Positions 41,741 through 51,335 are shown, counted from the first letter of the stretch. The stretch is 64,000 bases of DNA from Methanospirillum lacunae (GCF_046195335.1 NZ_CP176093.1), one strand, 5' to 3'. Numbers and translations: made by a program. The notes: generated by a model from the letters alone, not told the origin.

Positions 41741-42640
41741 ATGGCAGTCAACCAGGCGCAGGTCGACAGCATCATCTCATCGGCATCTTCGGAAGATCCG
41801 GAGATCCAACTTCTAAAACTGAGAGATGAAGTTGAATTGCTCAAGACCTCGATCAAGCGCCTGCTCATAGACATTCGTGAACGAATGAACGATGCGGAAA
41901 ATCCGCTTGTTCAGGCCCTCAAGGGTAACCCTGTGGAGTTTGTGGGGCAGCATGCTTCCTCGCCAACTCCAATGGAAGGGTACATTGATGATTATGACGA
42001 GGAACCAGCGGTTGAAACGATATCGGAGAGCGGTGCAATGAGTGACGAACCTGATATAATGGAATCAGCAGGAGGAGCAGGACCCGTTGACAGTGGGGGA
42101 CTGTCTGTGGGTGGCGGTGGAAATCAGATGGCGGGGGTATCTTCTGCTCTCTCATCACTGGCTGCAGAAAAGGGAATGCTTGAGTCATTACGGAACCAGT
42201 TATTTTCAGAACCTGCCCAGCGTGATCAGATCAAACCTAAAAAGCCGCGTGAAAAGGTGAAAATCCAGAAGGTATTTAGCCTGTTTGAATGGACATCAAG
42301 CAACGTCAAGCGATATGGCCACGATCGTGTTGATCTCATGCTTGAATCATACAAGGAGATGGGTCACATCTCTGATGATCATTGTAAACAGGTTAAGGAT
42401 ATTGCGCGTTTGATGGCTCCCTCAATTGGGGAAGTTCATGAAATGAAGGCAGATGAGTTTGTTCTTGCATTATACGAACTGAACCGTATTCTGCAGCCTG
42501 ATGATCCTGGTCTTGATCGTGACATGTTAGATGTCCTGATTGAGAAGCGAAAGATCTCCACTCCAGCCGGTAGGCTTGAAGATGCAGAGAACCTTAGTGA
42601 AGACGACTCAGAATTTGAATACATCCCAACACGTGAGTAA
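41741..42640 (+). CDS. arlCE: Archaellum cytosolic protein ArlC/ArlE fusion
   Basis: 299 residues. N-terminal ~20-65 is an ArlC-type helix (LLKLRDEVELLKTSIKRLL) followed by ENPLVQAL. An acidic, Gly/Ser-rich linker (70-165) joins it to an ArlD/E domain from about 170: KVFSLFEWTSSNVKRYGHD, LMLESYKEMGHISDDHC and ADEFVLALYELNRIL. ArlCDE proteins form the cytosolic ring-associated switch that receives the CheF/CheY signal. First gene of the operon. A single fused gene replaces separate arlC, D, E, as in several Euryarchaeota. Confidence 0.85.
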   Translation: MAVNQAQVDSIISSASSEDPEIQLLKLRDEVELLKTSIKRLLIDIRERMNDAENPLVQALKGNPVEFVGQHASSPTPMEGYIDDYDEEPAVETISESGAMSDEPDIMESAGGAGPVDSGGLSVGGGGNQMAGVSSALSSLAAEKGMLESLRNQLFSEPAQRDQIKPKKPREKVKIQKVFSLFEWTSSNVKRYGHDRVDLMLESYKEMGHISDDHCKQVKDIARLMAPSIGEVHEMKADEFVLALYELNRILQPDDPGLDRDMLDVLIEKRKISTPAGRLEDAENLSEDDSEFEYIPTRE

Positions 42641-42648
42641 TCTTTGTA

Positions 42649-43140
42649 ATGGCTGGAGAAGCAATATCGTCATCAATTCTCCTTATTGGGGCGGCAGTGG
42701 GGGCTGCTTTCCTCATCGCTGCGATATTGCCCGCCATATTTTCGGCAGGTGATACCTTTGGGACAGTTGCCCATTCTGCTGACGAGAAGATGAAAACCGA
42801 CTTTAGGATTGTGAACACTTTTGCTAGCGACACTAGTATCAAGGTATGGATGAAGAATGTTGGGGCAACACGAGTATCCATCTATGATATTCAGAAATCT
42901 GATGTCTATTATGGAACCATTACTTCGATAGAACGATATTCTTATGGACTTGGTGGAGCTGCGGCGAAAAATTTTAATTATGCTCTTGGTGATGCCGTAG
43001 ATAATGGTTATTGGGATATTGGGGAAACTCTGGAGATAACGATAACTGGCTTAACAATTGCTACAACTGATACATTGTCATTTACATTTGCAACTCCTAA
43101 TAGTATTAGACGTTCTGTCTCCTTCTCACGGCCAACTTGA
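42649..43140 (+). CDS. arlG: Archaellum stator protein ArlG
   Basis: 163 residues. A class III-like hydrophobic N-terminus (ISSSILLIGAAVGAAFLIAA) is followed by a beta-sandwich with immunoglobulin-like features (SIKVWMKNVGATRVSIYDIQ; GETLEITITG). ArlG forms filaments capped by ArlF and links the motor to the cell envelope. The call between ArlG and ArlF rests on the MAGEAISS start. Eight bases after arlCE. The gene is AT-richer than its neighbours. Confidence 0.75.
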   Translation: MAGEAISSSILLIGAAVGAAFLIAAILPAIFSAGDTFGTVAHSADEKMKTDFRIVNTFASDTSIKVWMKNVGATRVSIYDIQKSDVYYGTITSIERYSYGLGGAAAKNFNYALGDAVDNGYWDIGETLEITITGLTIATTDTLSFTFATPNSIRRSVSFSRPT

Positions 43141-43143
43141 TAT

Positions 43144-43626
43144 ATGGTATCATCTCTTGTAACTGGGGCAGTCGCACTCGTACTCATACTCACAGGGGGC
43201 TATGTAATTGCTGCTGGAATTCTGACGATTGCTGAATCTACAATGAATTCTCAAATTGAAATGGGGAATATTCAAGATGGGATTCGACAGTCACTATTCA
43301 GAATTGATTCTACTACAAAAGGTCCAGATGGTTCTGATTATTGGTTAGTAGTAGATCTCAATAACACTGGAAGTATCACATATACCCCAAGTGATGTTGC
43401 TAGAACAGATCTTTATGTGTATGATAAGGGATCAAACACCTTGAGACGTTATACTTCTAATACTCTTGTTACTCCCCATTTTTCATATGTTATTCCAAAT
43501 GATTTGATGAATAAAGATATGTGGGATCCAAGTGAGACTTTGGAAATCAGGATCAATGGGTCAATTAATCCAGACTGGACCAAGATTTCTACACCTAATG
43601 GGATCACTGCTTCTACTAATCTCTGA
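43144..43626 (+). CDS. arlF: Archaellum stator protein ArlF
   Basis: 160 residues, three bases after arlG. N-terminal helix SLVTGAVALVLILTGGYVIA, then a beta-sandwich with DYWLVVDLNNTGSITYTP and ETLEIRINGSINPDW, homologous in layout to ArlG. ArlF binds the S-layer or envelope and anchors the stator. It contains N-X-S/T sites (NNTG, NGSI) exposed outside. Also AT-rich compared with arlH. Confidence 0.72.
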   Translation: MVSSLVTGAVALVLILTGGYVIAAGILTIAESTMNSQIEMGNIQDGIRQSLFRIDSTTKGPDGSDYWLVVDLNNTGSITYTPSDVARTDLYVYDKGSNTLRRYTSNTLVTPHFSYVIPNDLMNKDMWDPSETLEIRINGSINPDWTKISTPNGITASTNL

Positions 43627-43684
43627 TATCTTTAGGAATATCTATTAACCTCGCTGCAGAGTAGTAATATTGGGGTTTTCATAG

Positions 43685-44455
43685 ATGGCAGAACTCGATC
43701 TCTCAGCCGGCTCTGAGGGTCAGTCGGCAGATATTTCTGAACTTCTTGGAAAAGAAGAAAAGCGGATTCTAACAACAGGAAATGCTGAGATCGATAAAAA
43801 GATCGCAGATGGACTGCCGCTCGGTTCCCTGATTCTCATTGAGGGTGAGAATGACACAGGGAAAAGCGTTTTCACTCAACAGATTATCTCCGGAAGTATG
43901 CGTAATAATCTGCGTGTGGATCTCTTTTCAACAGAACTAACGACGAAAAGTTTTCTCACCCAGATGGAGTCGATGTCCCTTGACATTTCAGACTTCTTTG
44001 CCTGGGGATATATTCGACTTTTTCACTGTCATTTAGTTGAGTTCAAATGGACTCCTGATGCGATGAATGACATCCTTGAGCGAATCATCATGCACGTCAA
44101 GTTTAGTAATGCTGATGTCGCAATCATTGATTCACTTACAATATTTACTGAATATACGAGTCAGGAAGCGGTACTCTCGTTCCTAACCCAGGCCAAAAAT
44201 ATCTGTGACCAGGGAAAGACCATCCTTATTACAATGCACAGTTATGCATTTTCAGATGAGACACTCACCCGTGTGAGATCCATCTGTGATGCTCATCTTC
44301 TGATGATGCGCAAGTTGATGGGTGATAAGTATGTCATGGTGCTTGAGGTTGTGAAGGTCAGAGGTGCTCGAAAGACGACTGGTAATCTGGTCAGTTTTGA
44401 GGTACACCCCGGTTATGGGATGAAGATCATCCCGGTCTCCCTGGCAAAAGTCTGA
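43685..44455 (+). CDS. arlH: Archaellum regulatory ATPase ArlH
   Basis: 256 residues, RecA/KaiC-like fold. Walker A GENDTGKSVFTQQ near residue 55 and Walker B ADVAIIDSLTIF near 142 are intact, and LFSTELTTKSF follows the A site. ArlH autophosphorylates and assembles on ArlI at the cytoplasmic face, regulating torque or assembly. Fifty-eight bases separate it from arlF; arlI follows after two bases. Confidence 0.92.
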   Translation: MAELDLSAGSEGQSADISELLGKEEKRILTTGNAEIDKKIADGLPLGSLILIEGENDTGKSVFTQQIISGSMRNNLRVDLFSTELTTKSFLTQMESMSLDISDFFAWGYIRLFHCHLVEFKWTPDAMNDILERIIMHVKFSNADVAIIDSLTIFTEYTSQEAVLSFLTQAKNICDQGKTILITMHSYAFSDETLTRVRSICDAHLLMMRKLMGDKYVMVLEVVKVRGARKTTGNLVSFEVHPGYGMKIIPVSLAKV

Positions 44456-44457
44456 TC

Positions 44458-46320
44458 ATGGCACGACTGATTATCCAGGGGAAGGCCCCCTTCCAGGAAG
44501 CGGAGAGTCATGACACTGAAGAGTGTCTTATCAACCCTGACTCGTGCGCACTCTATCGGATGCTTCCGGCGAATGCAAAAGAGTATGCCAAAAACTATCC
44601 GCATCTGCTGGAGTATCTCCACATATTTCCGGTGGACGAGTTTGGAATACCTCTCTTCTTCTCAGAATTAAAACGTGATCTTAAAGGAATCAAGGATCCA
44701 AACCTCATATACCCTGCAAAACCACCAATCTTTATTCACATCTTCTTTGATCCGACTGATGTGAGGAATTATTATATCCCAATTGAACCGTCGTTTCTTC
44801 ACAATATTGGCAATCTTCTTCCTGCAATTGAGTACAGGCTGGTGGATCTTCTTGATGCTCTTGATGAGGACCCGGTAACTGCAGAAGAAAGGACCGTTGT
44901 TCTAAAAAGGCTCCTTAGACAGGTTCTCTATATCAAAAAACCTGGTCAGGCAATCGATCCCTCACTTCTCAAGATAGAGGGCCCGCAATCATTTTCTGAC
45001 AAAGTAAAATCATTTCTAGCTACCGATTTGACTGCAAAAGAAGAACCTGAAGAGAGTCATATCTTTACTGATGTTCCTCATCTGGCAGATGGAAGAATCA
45101 TTGTAAGCCCTCAAGAATTTGAAGCTATCGAATACCAGATGATTAGGGATAAGATCGATGTCGGAGTTCTTTTCCCCTTTATCTCTGATAATTTTATTGA
45201 AGATATCACTTGTGATGGTCTTGGTCCGATCTTTATCGAGCACAAGATCTTCAAAGGTCTGAAGTCTGTGGTTGGTTTTGATTCTGAACCCGTCCTCGAT
45301 GATTTCTGTATCAAACTAGCAGAAAAGTCAAGGCGCCCGATTACATATAGAAATCCAATTGTTGATGCAACACTCCCTGATGGATCACGTATCAATATTG
45401 TGTATTCATCAGAAATCAGCAGGAGAGGGAGTAATTTCACAATACGTAAGGCGATGGATGATGTCATCTCTATCACCAAACTTGTTGAATTTGGGACCTG
45501 TAGTTATTCACTTGCGGCATATCTCTGGATATGCATAGAAAATGGCATGTCTATGTTCATGTCCGGTGAGACGGCCAGTGGTAAAACAACCAGTATGAAT
45601 GCACTTACAACCTTCATCTCACCTGAAGGAAAGATAGTAAGCATTGAAGATACCCCTGAAGTTATCATTCCTCACAGGAACTGGTCGCGTGAGGTTTCCA
45701 AGGGTAAAGGGAAGGGTGAAGGTGAGGGTGGAGATGTTACCATGTTCGATCTTCTTCGTGCAGCACTCCGTCAGCGTCCAAATATGATCATTGTCGGAGA
45801 AATACGAGGAGTTGAAGGAGCAGTCGCGTTTGGTGCCATGCAGACGGGTCACCCGGTAATGTCGACTTTCCACGCTGCGTCGGTGGAAAAACTAATCCAG
45901 CGTCTTACTGGTGACCCTATCAGTATTCCAAAAACTTTCATTGATAATCTGAATCTGGTGGTTATCCAGAGTGCGGTAAGAAGACCTGATGGAAGTATGG
46001 TGCGTCGTCAGCTGGCCGTAAGTGAACTGGTGGGATATGATCCGGAGAGCGGTGGTTTTTCATTTGTTCAGGTATTTACCTGGGACCCGGTTACAGATAC
46101 CCATGAATTCACAGGAAAAGGTTCGAGTTATCTTCTGGAGAGCAAGATTGCAACGATGCTAGGTATCCCTGAACATAAAAAAGCACAAATATACATGGAA
46201 GTCGAAAAGCGCGCTAAAATTCTTGAGCGACTTCATAAGGCAGGGTACACCGACTTTATCGAACTTCATAATATGTTGACAAAACTTAAGAAGCAGGGTC
46301 TTCTCAACATTGAAATATAA
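44458..46320 (+). CDS. arlI: Archaellum motor ATPase ArlI
   Basis: 620 residues, hexameric type II/IV secretion-family ATPase that drives both assembly and rotation. The N-terminal ~210 residues are the variable domain. The core has MFMSGETASGKTTSMNALTT (Walker A near residue 375), EDTPEVIIPHRN (Asp box), FDLLRAALRQRPNMIIVGEI (Walker B region) and MQTGHPVMSTFHAAS (His box). Length is slightly above the usual ~550, from the N-terminal extension. A Lys/Gly/Glu-rich loop (KGKGKGEGEGG) interrupts the core near residue 420. Confidence 0.95.
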   Translation: MARLIIQGKAPFQEAESHDTEECLINPDSCALYRMLPANAKEYAKNYPHLLEYLHIFPVDEFGIPLFFSELKRDLKGIKDPNLIYPAKPPIFIHIFFDPTDVRNYYIPIEPSFLHNIGNLLPAIEYRLVDLLDALDEDPVTAEERTVVLKRLLRQVLYIKKPGQAIDPSLLKIEGPQSFSDKVKSFLATDLTAKEEPEESHIFTDVPHLADGRIIVSPQEFEAIEYQMIRDKIDVGVLFPFISDNFIEDITCDGLGPIFIEHKIFKGLKSVVGFDSEPVLDDFCIKLAEKSRRPITYRNPIVDATLPDGSRINIVYSSEISRRGSNFTIRKAMDDVISITKLVEFGTCSYSLAAYLWICIENGMSMFMSGETASGKTTSMNALTTFISPEGKIVSIEDTPEVIIPHRNWSREVSKGKGKGEGEGGDVTMFDLLRAALRQRPNMIIVGEIRGVEGAVAFGAMQTGHPVMSTFHAASVEKLIQRLTGDPISIPKTFIDNLNLVVIQSAVRRPDGSMVRRQLAVSELVGYDPESGGFSFVQVFTWDPVTDTHEFTGKGSSYLLESKIATMLGIPEHKKAQIYMEVEKRAKILERLHKAGYTDFIELHNMLTKLKKQGLLNIEI

Positions 46321-46333
46321 GGATTTGAATATC

Positions 46334-47935
46334 GTGTTTGAGAGTCTTTTAGATCGGATACGGCAGTCAAATAACGGTACTATCCCGTTCGAAGGGACAG
46401 TGCTTGCGTTTAGGGCCAAATTGTTCAAGTTTTTTGTTGAAGACAAGATGATGGGCTCTGATCTGCTCTTCATGCTCACCTACATGGCTGCGATTATAAC
46501 CGCAAATGCGTCCCGCCCTGAGATCTTTGCATATACTGGGGCACGTCGTGAGTATGTTTCAACAAAATATATTCATCGTGCAGATATCCTTGTCAAACGG
46601 TGGGGGTACAGTTATGTTGAAGCATTGGTTAACGTAGCAAAAAAGATCGAGAATGAGATGCTCTTCTCAATGGTAAATCGGTATGCAAATGCAATTGAGT
46701 CCGGTGTTCCTGATGAAGATTTCCTGACCCGGGAACTTGATACCATTCGGAATGTGTACCGTTCAACGTATGAGCAGGGGCTTGAAATGCTAAAGAAGTG
46801 GGGTGATGCTTATGTTTCAATGCTCTTTTCAGGTTCTTTAGTTGGGATCATTATCATGGTCTCAATAGCTATCTATGCTCCTGAAAATGTTCAGGGAACT
46901 TTGTCAGTCTCATATCTCATCATATTTTCAATATCGGTGCTTGGAATCACCACGATGTATAAAGCAGTTCCTGGTGATCCTAAAACTCATGGTCTCTCTC
47001 AAGGCTCTCCTGAACAGAATATGATTCATCGAATGGAACGCAAGGTTGTACCGATACTTGCTGTTATTGTTCTCCTTCTCCTGTTGCTTGGGATGAACTA
47101 CGGACTTATTCTCATGCTCATCGGGATGTTACTCTTTCCGCTTGGTGTTATCGGGTTCATTGATGATGGTAATATTACCCTCAGAGATGCAGAGTTTCCT
47201 ACTTTTATTCGCAGTGTCGGTGCAATCCAGGGTGGAAAAGGGACAACAATGGCGCCAGCCTTGGCAGATATTGATAAAAAGTCCCTGAAATACCTGGAAC
47301 CATTAGTCAACGGTGTTTATACTAAGTTAAATCTTGGTCTCAGTGATAAACAGAGTTGGCAGCGCTTTATCAATGATAGCGGGAGTTATCTGATCTATAA
47401 ATATCTGAATATCTATCGTGATTCTATCCAGATTGGAGGGAAAGCTGATAAAATTGGTGAAATTGTCAGTTCTTCCATGCTTGATCAGGTTCTACTGCGT
47501 GAACACCGGCATACATTGTCTATGGGTTTTATTGTTCTTCTGGTTCCTATGCATGCAATGATGGTTGGGATCTTTCTCTTTCTCTTTCATATCCTCGTAA
47601 CAATGTCTGATGCAATTACAGCAAAAATGGCTACGCTTGGAGAAACTAGTGCAGCGTTAACTGCTGGTCAGGGAGCGTCGATAGCCTCAGCAGTTTCAGG
47701 AAGTCTTTTTGTATTTGCAAATTTTGATGCTAAAGTAATCGGAACATATGTGGTAATTACCATAACCATGTTAACAATAGCCAATATATTTGCCGGAAAA
47801 GTAGTATACGGGGGAGATAGGTCTCTAATTTACTTTTTCGCCAGTCTTCTTTGTGCAACAACTGGAATAATCTATATAATCGCCCCGATCATGATCGGAA
47901 TCTTCTTCAAGATTCCCACCTTTGAAGGAGTATAA
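46334..47935 (+). CDS. arlJ: Archaellum membrane platform protein ArlJ
   Basis: About 533 residues. Two T2SF-type cytoplasmic domains alternate with groups of membrane helices: FSGSLVGIIIMVSIAIYAP near residue 170, VPILAVIVLLLLLLGMNYG near 240, and the C-terminal VLLVPMHAMMVGIFLFLFH and later helices. ArlJ anchors ArlI and the filament. Start uncertain: the frame opens at TTG 46310, inside arlI; GTG 46334 follows AAGGA (46318-46322) at 11 bases and is my choice. Confidence 0.9.
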   Translation: MFESLLDRIRQSNNGTIPFEGTVLAFRAKLFKFFVEDKMMGSDLLFMLTYMAAIITANASRPEIFAYTGARREYVSTKYIHRADILVKRWGYSYVEALVNVAKKIENEMLFSMVNRYANAIESGVPDEDFLTRELDTIRNVYRSTYEQGLEMLKKWGDAYVSMLFSGSLVGIIIMVSIAIYAPENVQGTLSVSYLIIFSISVLGITTMYKAVPGDPKTHGLSQGSPEQNMIHRMERKVVPILAVIVLLLLLLGMNYGLILMLIGMLLFPLGVIGFIDDGNITLRDAEFPTFIRSVGAIQGGKGTTMAPALADIDKKSLKYLEPLVNGVYTKLNLGLSDKQSWQRFINDSGSYLIYKYLNIYRDSIQIGGKADKIGEIVSSSMLDQVLLREHRHTLSMGFIVLLVPMHAMMVGIFLFLFHILVTMSDAITAKMATLGETSAALTAGQGASIASAVSGSLFVFANFDAKVIGTYVVITITMLTIANIFAGKVVYGGDRSLIYFFASLLCATTGIIYIIAPIMIGIFFKIPTFEGV

Positions 47936-47937
47936 AG

Positions 47938-49014
47938 ATGATGCAACTAACCGATTCGACCCGCCGTCTCCTCATCTTTATTACGATAGTGCTTGGCGGT
48001 TCAATTCTCCTGATATTTGATATCCCGGTTCTATACCTGATGATGGTTGTAATTGGGCTTGCATTAGGTCTGATGGTTGCAACCGGTATGCTCATTCTCT
48101 CTGAACTGATCAAGGAACTACGGATAAAACTAAAAAACCGAAAACCAAAACCAAAGAAGCCAAAATCGAAGGTGGAGAAGAATACAGCATCAAAAGGTTC
48201 CGGTGGTGGTCTCATATCAGGGTTGCTTCAGAAACTCCCAAAGATGCCGTCACTTCCTTCTGTAAATCTTTCTCTACCAAAAACCGGAGGAAAAACTGAA
48301 AAGAAAGAAAAACCTACCAAAAAGGTAAAAAAGGATGATTCTGTAAAAGAAGCAGGAGATTCTTCTGACTCCGGGGAGTCATCTTCGGGCATATCTCAGA
48401 AAGATGATGATAATCTGGGAGATGATCTCCTTGATGGTCTTGATCTTGATGATAGTCTTGATATCGATGCAGAACTGGAATCAGTAAACCCTGAATTTGA
48501 TTCAGTACGTACTCCCTATGGCGATACTGATGTTATGCAGGAACTCCCCTCTGAAGAACAGGTTCGAAGGATGGATATCACCACGAGTGACGAAGAAGAG
48601 GATGTGGTGATTGATACTGATGAACCATCTGATGAGGTTGATGAGATATACTCGAGCACTATTGAGATCGGATCAGACTCTGGTGGTGAGATCATTTCAA
48701 CCATGGAGGGTGGCGATTCGATCAGTGGGAGTGACCTCGCCTCTTACAGTTCGTCTGAAGAGACTCCTTATATGTATGGGGGAGATGATGACTCGGGAGG
48801 TGGCGAGGAGCAGTTTGAACTCTCCCAGGGTAAAGGTGGTCTGGGTGATGACGATCTAATTGCGTCGCTCAAGGCAGATATTAGTGATCTAAAGAAACGT
48901 GATGATGATGTTCTCCTCAGAGATCTCAAGGATGTCCATGTTACTGCCGAAGAACTGGCAGAAGAACTTGAAGATATCATGAAAATCATTACTAAAAAAG
49001 CAAAGAACAAATAA
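47938..49014 (+). CDS. Acidic two-helix membrane protein in the archaellum operon, unassigned
   Basis: 358 residues; ATG 47938 is followed directly by a second ATG. Two N-terminal hydrophobic helices (LLIFITIVLGGSILLIF; LMMVVIGLALGLMVATGML) are followed by a strongly basic stretch (KNRKPKPKKPKSKVEK), a Lys/Pro segment, and a long low-complexity acidic Ser/Asp/Glu region (about 130-290). The end is a coiled coil, DLIASLKADISDLKKRDDD and ELAEELEDIMKIITKK. The order arlJ, this gene, cheF suggests a motor component or a link between platform and taxis adaptor. No known Arl protein fits. It resembles ArlC/D in its C-terminal helix only superficially. Confidence 0.7.
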   Translation: MMQLTDSTRRLLIFITIVLGGSILLIFDIPVLYLMMVVIGLALGLMVATGMLILSELIKELRIKLKNRKPKPKKPKSKVEKNTASKGSGGGLISGLLQKLPKMPSLPSVNLSLPKTGGKTEKKEKPTKKVKKDDSVKEAGDSSDSGESSSGISQKDDDNLGDDLLDGLDLDDSLDIDAELESVNPEFDSVRTPYGDTDVMQELPSEEQVRRMDITTSDEEEDVVIDTDEPSDEVDEIYSSTIEIGSDSGGEIISTMEGGDSISGSDLASYSSSEETPYMYGGDDDSGGGEEQFELSQGKGGLGDDDLIASLKADISDLKKRDDDVLLRDLKDVHVTAEELAEELEDIMKIITKKAKNK

Positions 49015-49046
49015 TAGCGGCATAGATATTTCAGTACAAGGGTTCA

Positions 49047-49868
49047 ATGGCAGAAGTTCCGGTAAAATTGGAGAAAGGGGGTTCCTGGGTTACATCAAAG
49101 ATCGAGATAGCCAAGGATAGTCTAATCCTCAAGGATCCTTATAATCTTGAGATCTCCTTCCGGAGTATCGTTGATCTCCAATTACGTGGTCAGGTAGACA
49201 TCCTGATAGTAACAGGTGCAGATAAATCTGAAAAAACATACAAGATCGCCTCGGTCGAGAAAGTTCTGCAGGTTCTGAATAAAAAGATCATTATGGCCTG
49301 CAATGCTTACCGACTGATGGCACACTTTATGTCGCCCGCAATCAGAGGTGGGGTTCTGGTCACGAATGCAAAGTGGGAAAAAGGAGCTATTGCAGTTCTC
49401 AAGACTGGAATCTGGTTTGTGAGCCAGGAGAAGATGATCTGTGTTCCTCTTAAAGAGGTCGCAAGCCTTGAGTTGACCAAGCGGGAACTGCAGCATAAGA
49501 AACTTGATGTCGTAAAGGTTGATCACCTCGAAAACAGTGAGGTGGTGACTTCATTTGTTCTTTGCCCACTATCAACACTTCAGGTGCTGTATAATTTCCT
49601 TCGTGATGCAACCAAAGATATGGACATGAAGGGTTCAGAACTGGATCAACTTGATGCCCAGACTGCCCAGGTTGCTATGCTTATCTATAGTGGGATGGAC
49701 ACAAAATCCATTGAAAATATGTTGAGTCTTTCTGCCAAAGAACTGGATGTAATCTACGATACTCTTCTGAAGCTGAAACTTGTTGATGTGGTGATGATCC
49801 GTAAAGAAGTTCAACTCACCCCAAAAGGTGTCAGATACATAACTGATGCATTGAAACCACCAGCATAA
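49047..49868 (+). CDS. cheF: Taxis adaptor CheF
   Basis: 273 residues (DUF439 family). VPVKLEKGGSWVTSKIEIAK opens a PH-like beta domain repeated in the first ~200 residues (second copy near AVLKTGIWFVSQEKMICVP). The C-terminal winged-helix-like end reads LLKLKLVDVVMIRKEVQLTP. CheF binds phosphorylated CheY and the ArlCE complex, so it links archaeal chemotaxis to motor switching. It sits between motor and che genes as in other Euryarchaeota. Confidence 0.85.
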   Translation: MAEVPVKLEKGGSWVTSKIEIAKDSLILKDPYNLEISFRSIVDLQLRGQVDILIVTGADKSEKTYKIASVEKVLQVLNKKIIMACNAYRLMAHFMSPAIRGGVLVTNAKWEKGAIAVLKTGIWFVSQEKMICVPLKEVASLELTKRELQHKKLDVVKVDHLENSEVVTSFVLCPLSTLQVLYNFLRDATKDMDMKGSELDQLDAQTAQVAMLIYSGMDTKSIENMLSLSAKELDVIYDTLLKLKLVDVVMIRKEVQLTPKGVRYITDALKPPA

Positions 49869-49918
49869 GTCTGGTCTCAATACAAAATACTTTTACCAGT
49901 ACGCAGCTTCTTAATCAT

Positions 49919-49924
49919 AGGAGG
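49919..49924 (+). promoter_or_regulatory. Ribosome binding site of cheY
   Basis: AGGAGG, 12 bases before the ATG at 49937. A 68-base gap from cheF and AATACTTTTACC at 49884-49895 could give the che genes their own promoter. Confidence 0.35.
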
Positions 49925-49936
49925 AAGCGTTCACCT

Positions 49937-50302
49937 ATGGGAAGAATCCTCATTGTCGATGATACCCTCTTTATGCGGACATTATTAAAGAATATCCTCT
50001 CTGCCGGTGGACACGAGATTGTGGGAGAGGCAGAGGATGGAGATATTGGTGTGAACAAGTACCGGGATCTTAAACCAGATCTCGTTACCATGGATGTAGT
50101 CATGCCAAAAATGAATGGAATTGAGGCCTTGAAAGCAATCAAGACTCTCGATACCAACGCCAAAGTCATTATGTGTACGGCAGTTGGTCAGGAACAGATG
50201 GTAAAACTGGCGATCAAAAGTGGCGCCAGAGGATACATTGTAAAGCCATTCCAGGCTCCCAAAGTCCTTGAGGAGATCGCCAACGTTCTTGGTGCATCCT
50301 AA
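49937..50302 (+). CDS. cheY: Chemotaxis response regulator CheY
   Basis: 121 residues, a single receiver domain. Acidic pair D8-D9, phosphoacceptor D53 (LVTMDVVMPKMNG), the switch Thr in IMCTAVGQ and Lys in YIVKPFQ are all present. Phosphorylated by CheA, it acts on CheF/ArlCE and is dephosphorylated by CheC domains, of which the window encodes two. One base separates it from cheB. Confidence 0.93.
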   Translation: MGRILIVDDTLFMRTLLKNILSAGGHEIVGEAEDGDIGVNKYRDLKPDLVTMDVVMPKMNGIEALKAIKTLDTNAKVIMCTAVGQEQMVKLAIKSGARGYIVKPFQAPKVLEEIANVLGAS

Positions 50303-50303
50303 T

Positions 50304-51332
50304 ATGATTCGGGTTCTCATCATCGACGACTCTCTCTTCATCAGAACAGTGGTACAGGATATGCTGGCTGACGACACTGAAATTCAGGTCGTCGGGGTTG
50401 CTTCAGATGGTATAGAGGCCCTTGAGAAGATTCGTGAGTTAAAACCAGATCTCATCACGCTTGATATTGAGATGCCCAAGCTTGATGGGATCGGTGTGCT
50501 GGAGAGAAAACGTGAATTTTCACCATTTCCCCGCACTCTCATGTTGAGTTCTCTCACCTCTGAAGGTGCTGAAATGACCAAGAAGGCGATGTCTCTAGGT
50601 GCTGATGATTTCATGCTAAAACCCCGGGGAATTAAAAATATCCGGGAGATTGGCGCTGAACTGAAATCAAAAATTAAAAACATCTGCACCATCGCCTATG
50701 TAACATCAAAACCAGCATCGAGAGATGAGATAGCAAAAAATATCGTTCTTATTGGGTCTTCAGCAGGAGGGCCTCCAATGCTTGATGTGGTTGTCTCCAA
50801 CCTGCCTGCAGACCTAAATGCTGCGGTTATTATTACTCAGCATATGCCAAAGGGCGGATTTACTGCAGCACTGGCAGCCAGGCTTGATAGAATATCCCCG
50901 CTTCGTATAAAAGAGACAGAAAATGGTGATATTCTCAAACGTGGTATGGTCTTCATCTCTAAAGCCGGATATCATACAATTGTCTCTTCATACCTTGATA
51001 AGGGTGGGATACAGGGAGGAAAGATCGTTCATGCTGATTCACCTCCTGTTCATAACGTGAAACCGGCAGTTGACAAGACCTTTGTTTCTGCTGCACAGGT
51101 ATTTGGCGGGCGGAGTGTCTCTGCAATCTTATCTGGGATGGGTAATGATGGTGGAGAAGGGACTGAAGCCATCAAGAAAGCAGGAGGAGTAACCATTGTA
51201 TGCAGACAAGAGGATTGTCTGGTATATGGAATGGCAAGGTCTGCACTTCAGCGTGAGGCTGTTGATCATGTTCTACCTCTGAAAAACATTCCCGGAAAGA
51301 TCGAAGATTTTGTTAAAAGCATCTCAGGGTGA
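50304..51332 (+). CDS. cheB: Chemotaxis methylesterase CheB
   Basis: 342 residues from ATG 50304, directly after the cheY stop; the upstream frame start at 50268 lies in cheY. Receiver domain with D54 (LITLDIEMPKLDG), then the methylesterase: Ser in VLIGSSAGGPPML near residue 152, His in IITQHMPKGGF near 178, and Asp in ILSGMGNDGGEGT near 274. It removes methyl groups and deamidates receptors. CheR, its opposite, is not in the window. Confidence 0.93.
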   Translation: MIRVLIIDDSLFIRTVVQDMLADDTEIQVVGVASDGIEALEKIRELKPDLITLDIEMPKLDGIGVLERKREFSPFPRTLMLSSLTSEGAEMTKKAMSLGADDFMLKPRGIKNIREIGAELKSKIKNICTIAYVTSKPASRDEIAKNIVLIGSSAGGPPMLDVVVSNLPADLNAAVIITQHMPKGGFTAALAARLDRISPLRIKETENGDILKRGMVFISKAGYHTIVSSYLDKGGIQGGKIVHADSPPVHNVKPAVDKTFVSAAQVFGGRSVSAILSGMGNDGGEGTEAIKKAGGVTIVCRQEDCLVYGMARSALQREAVDHVLPLKNIPGKIEDFVKSISG

Positions 51333-51335
51333 TGA

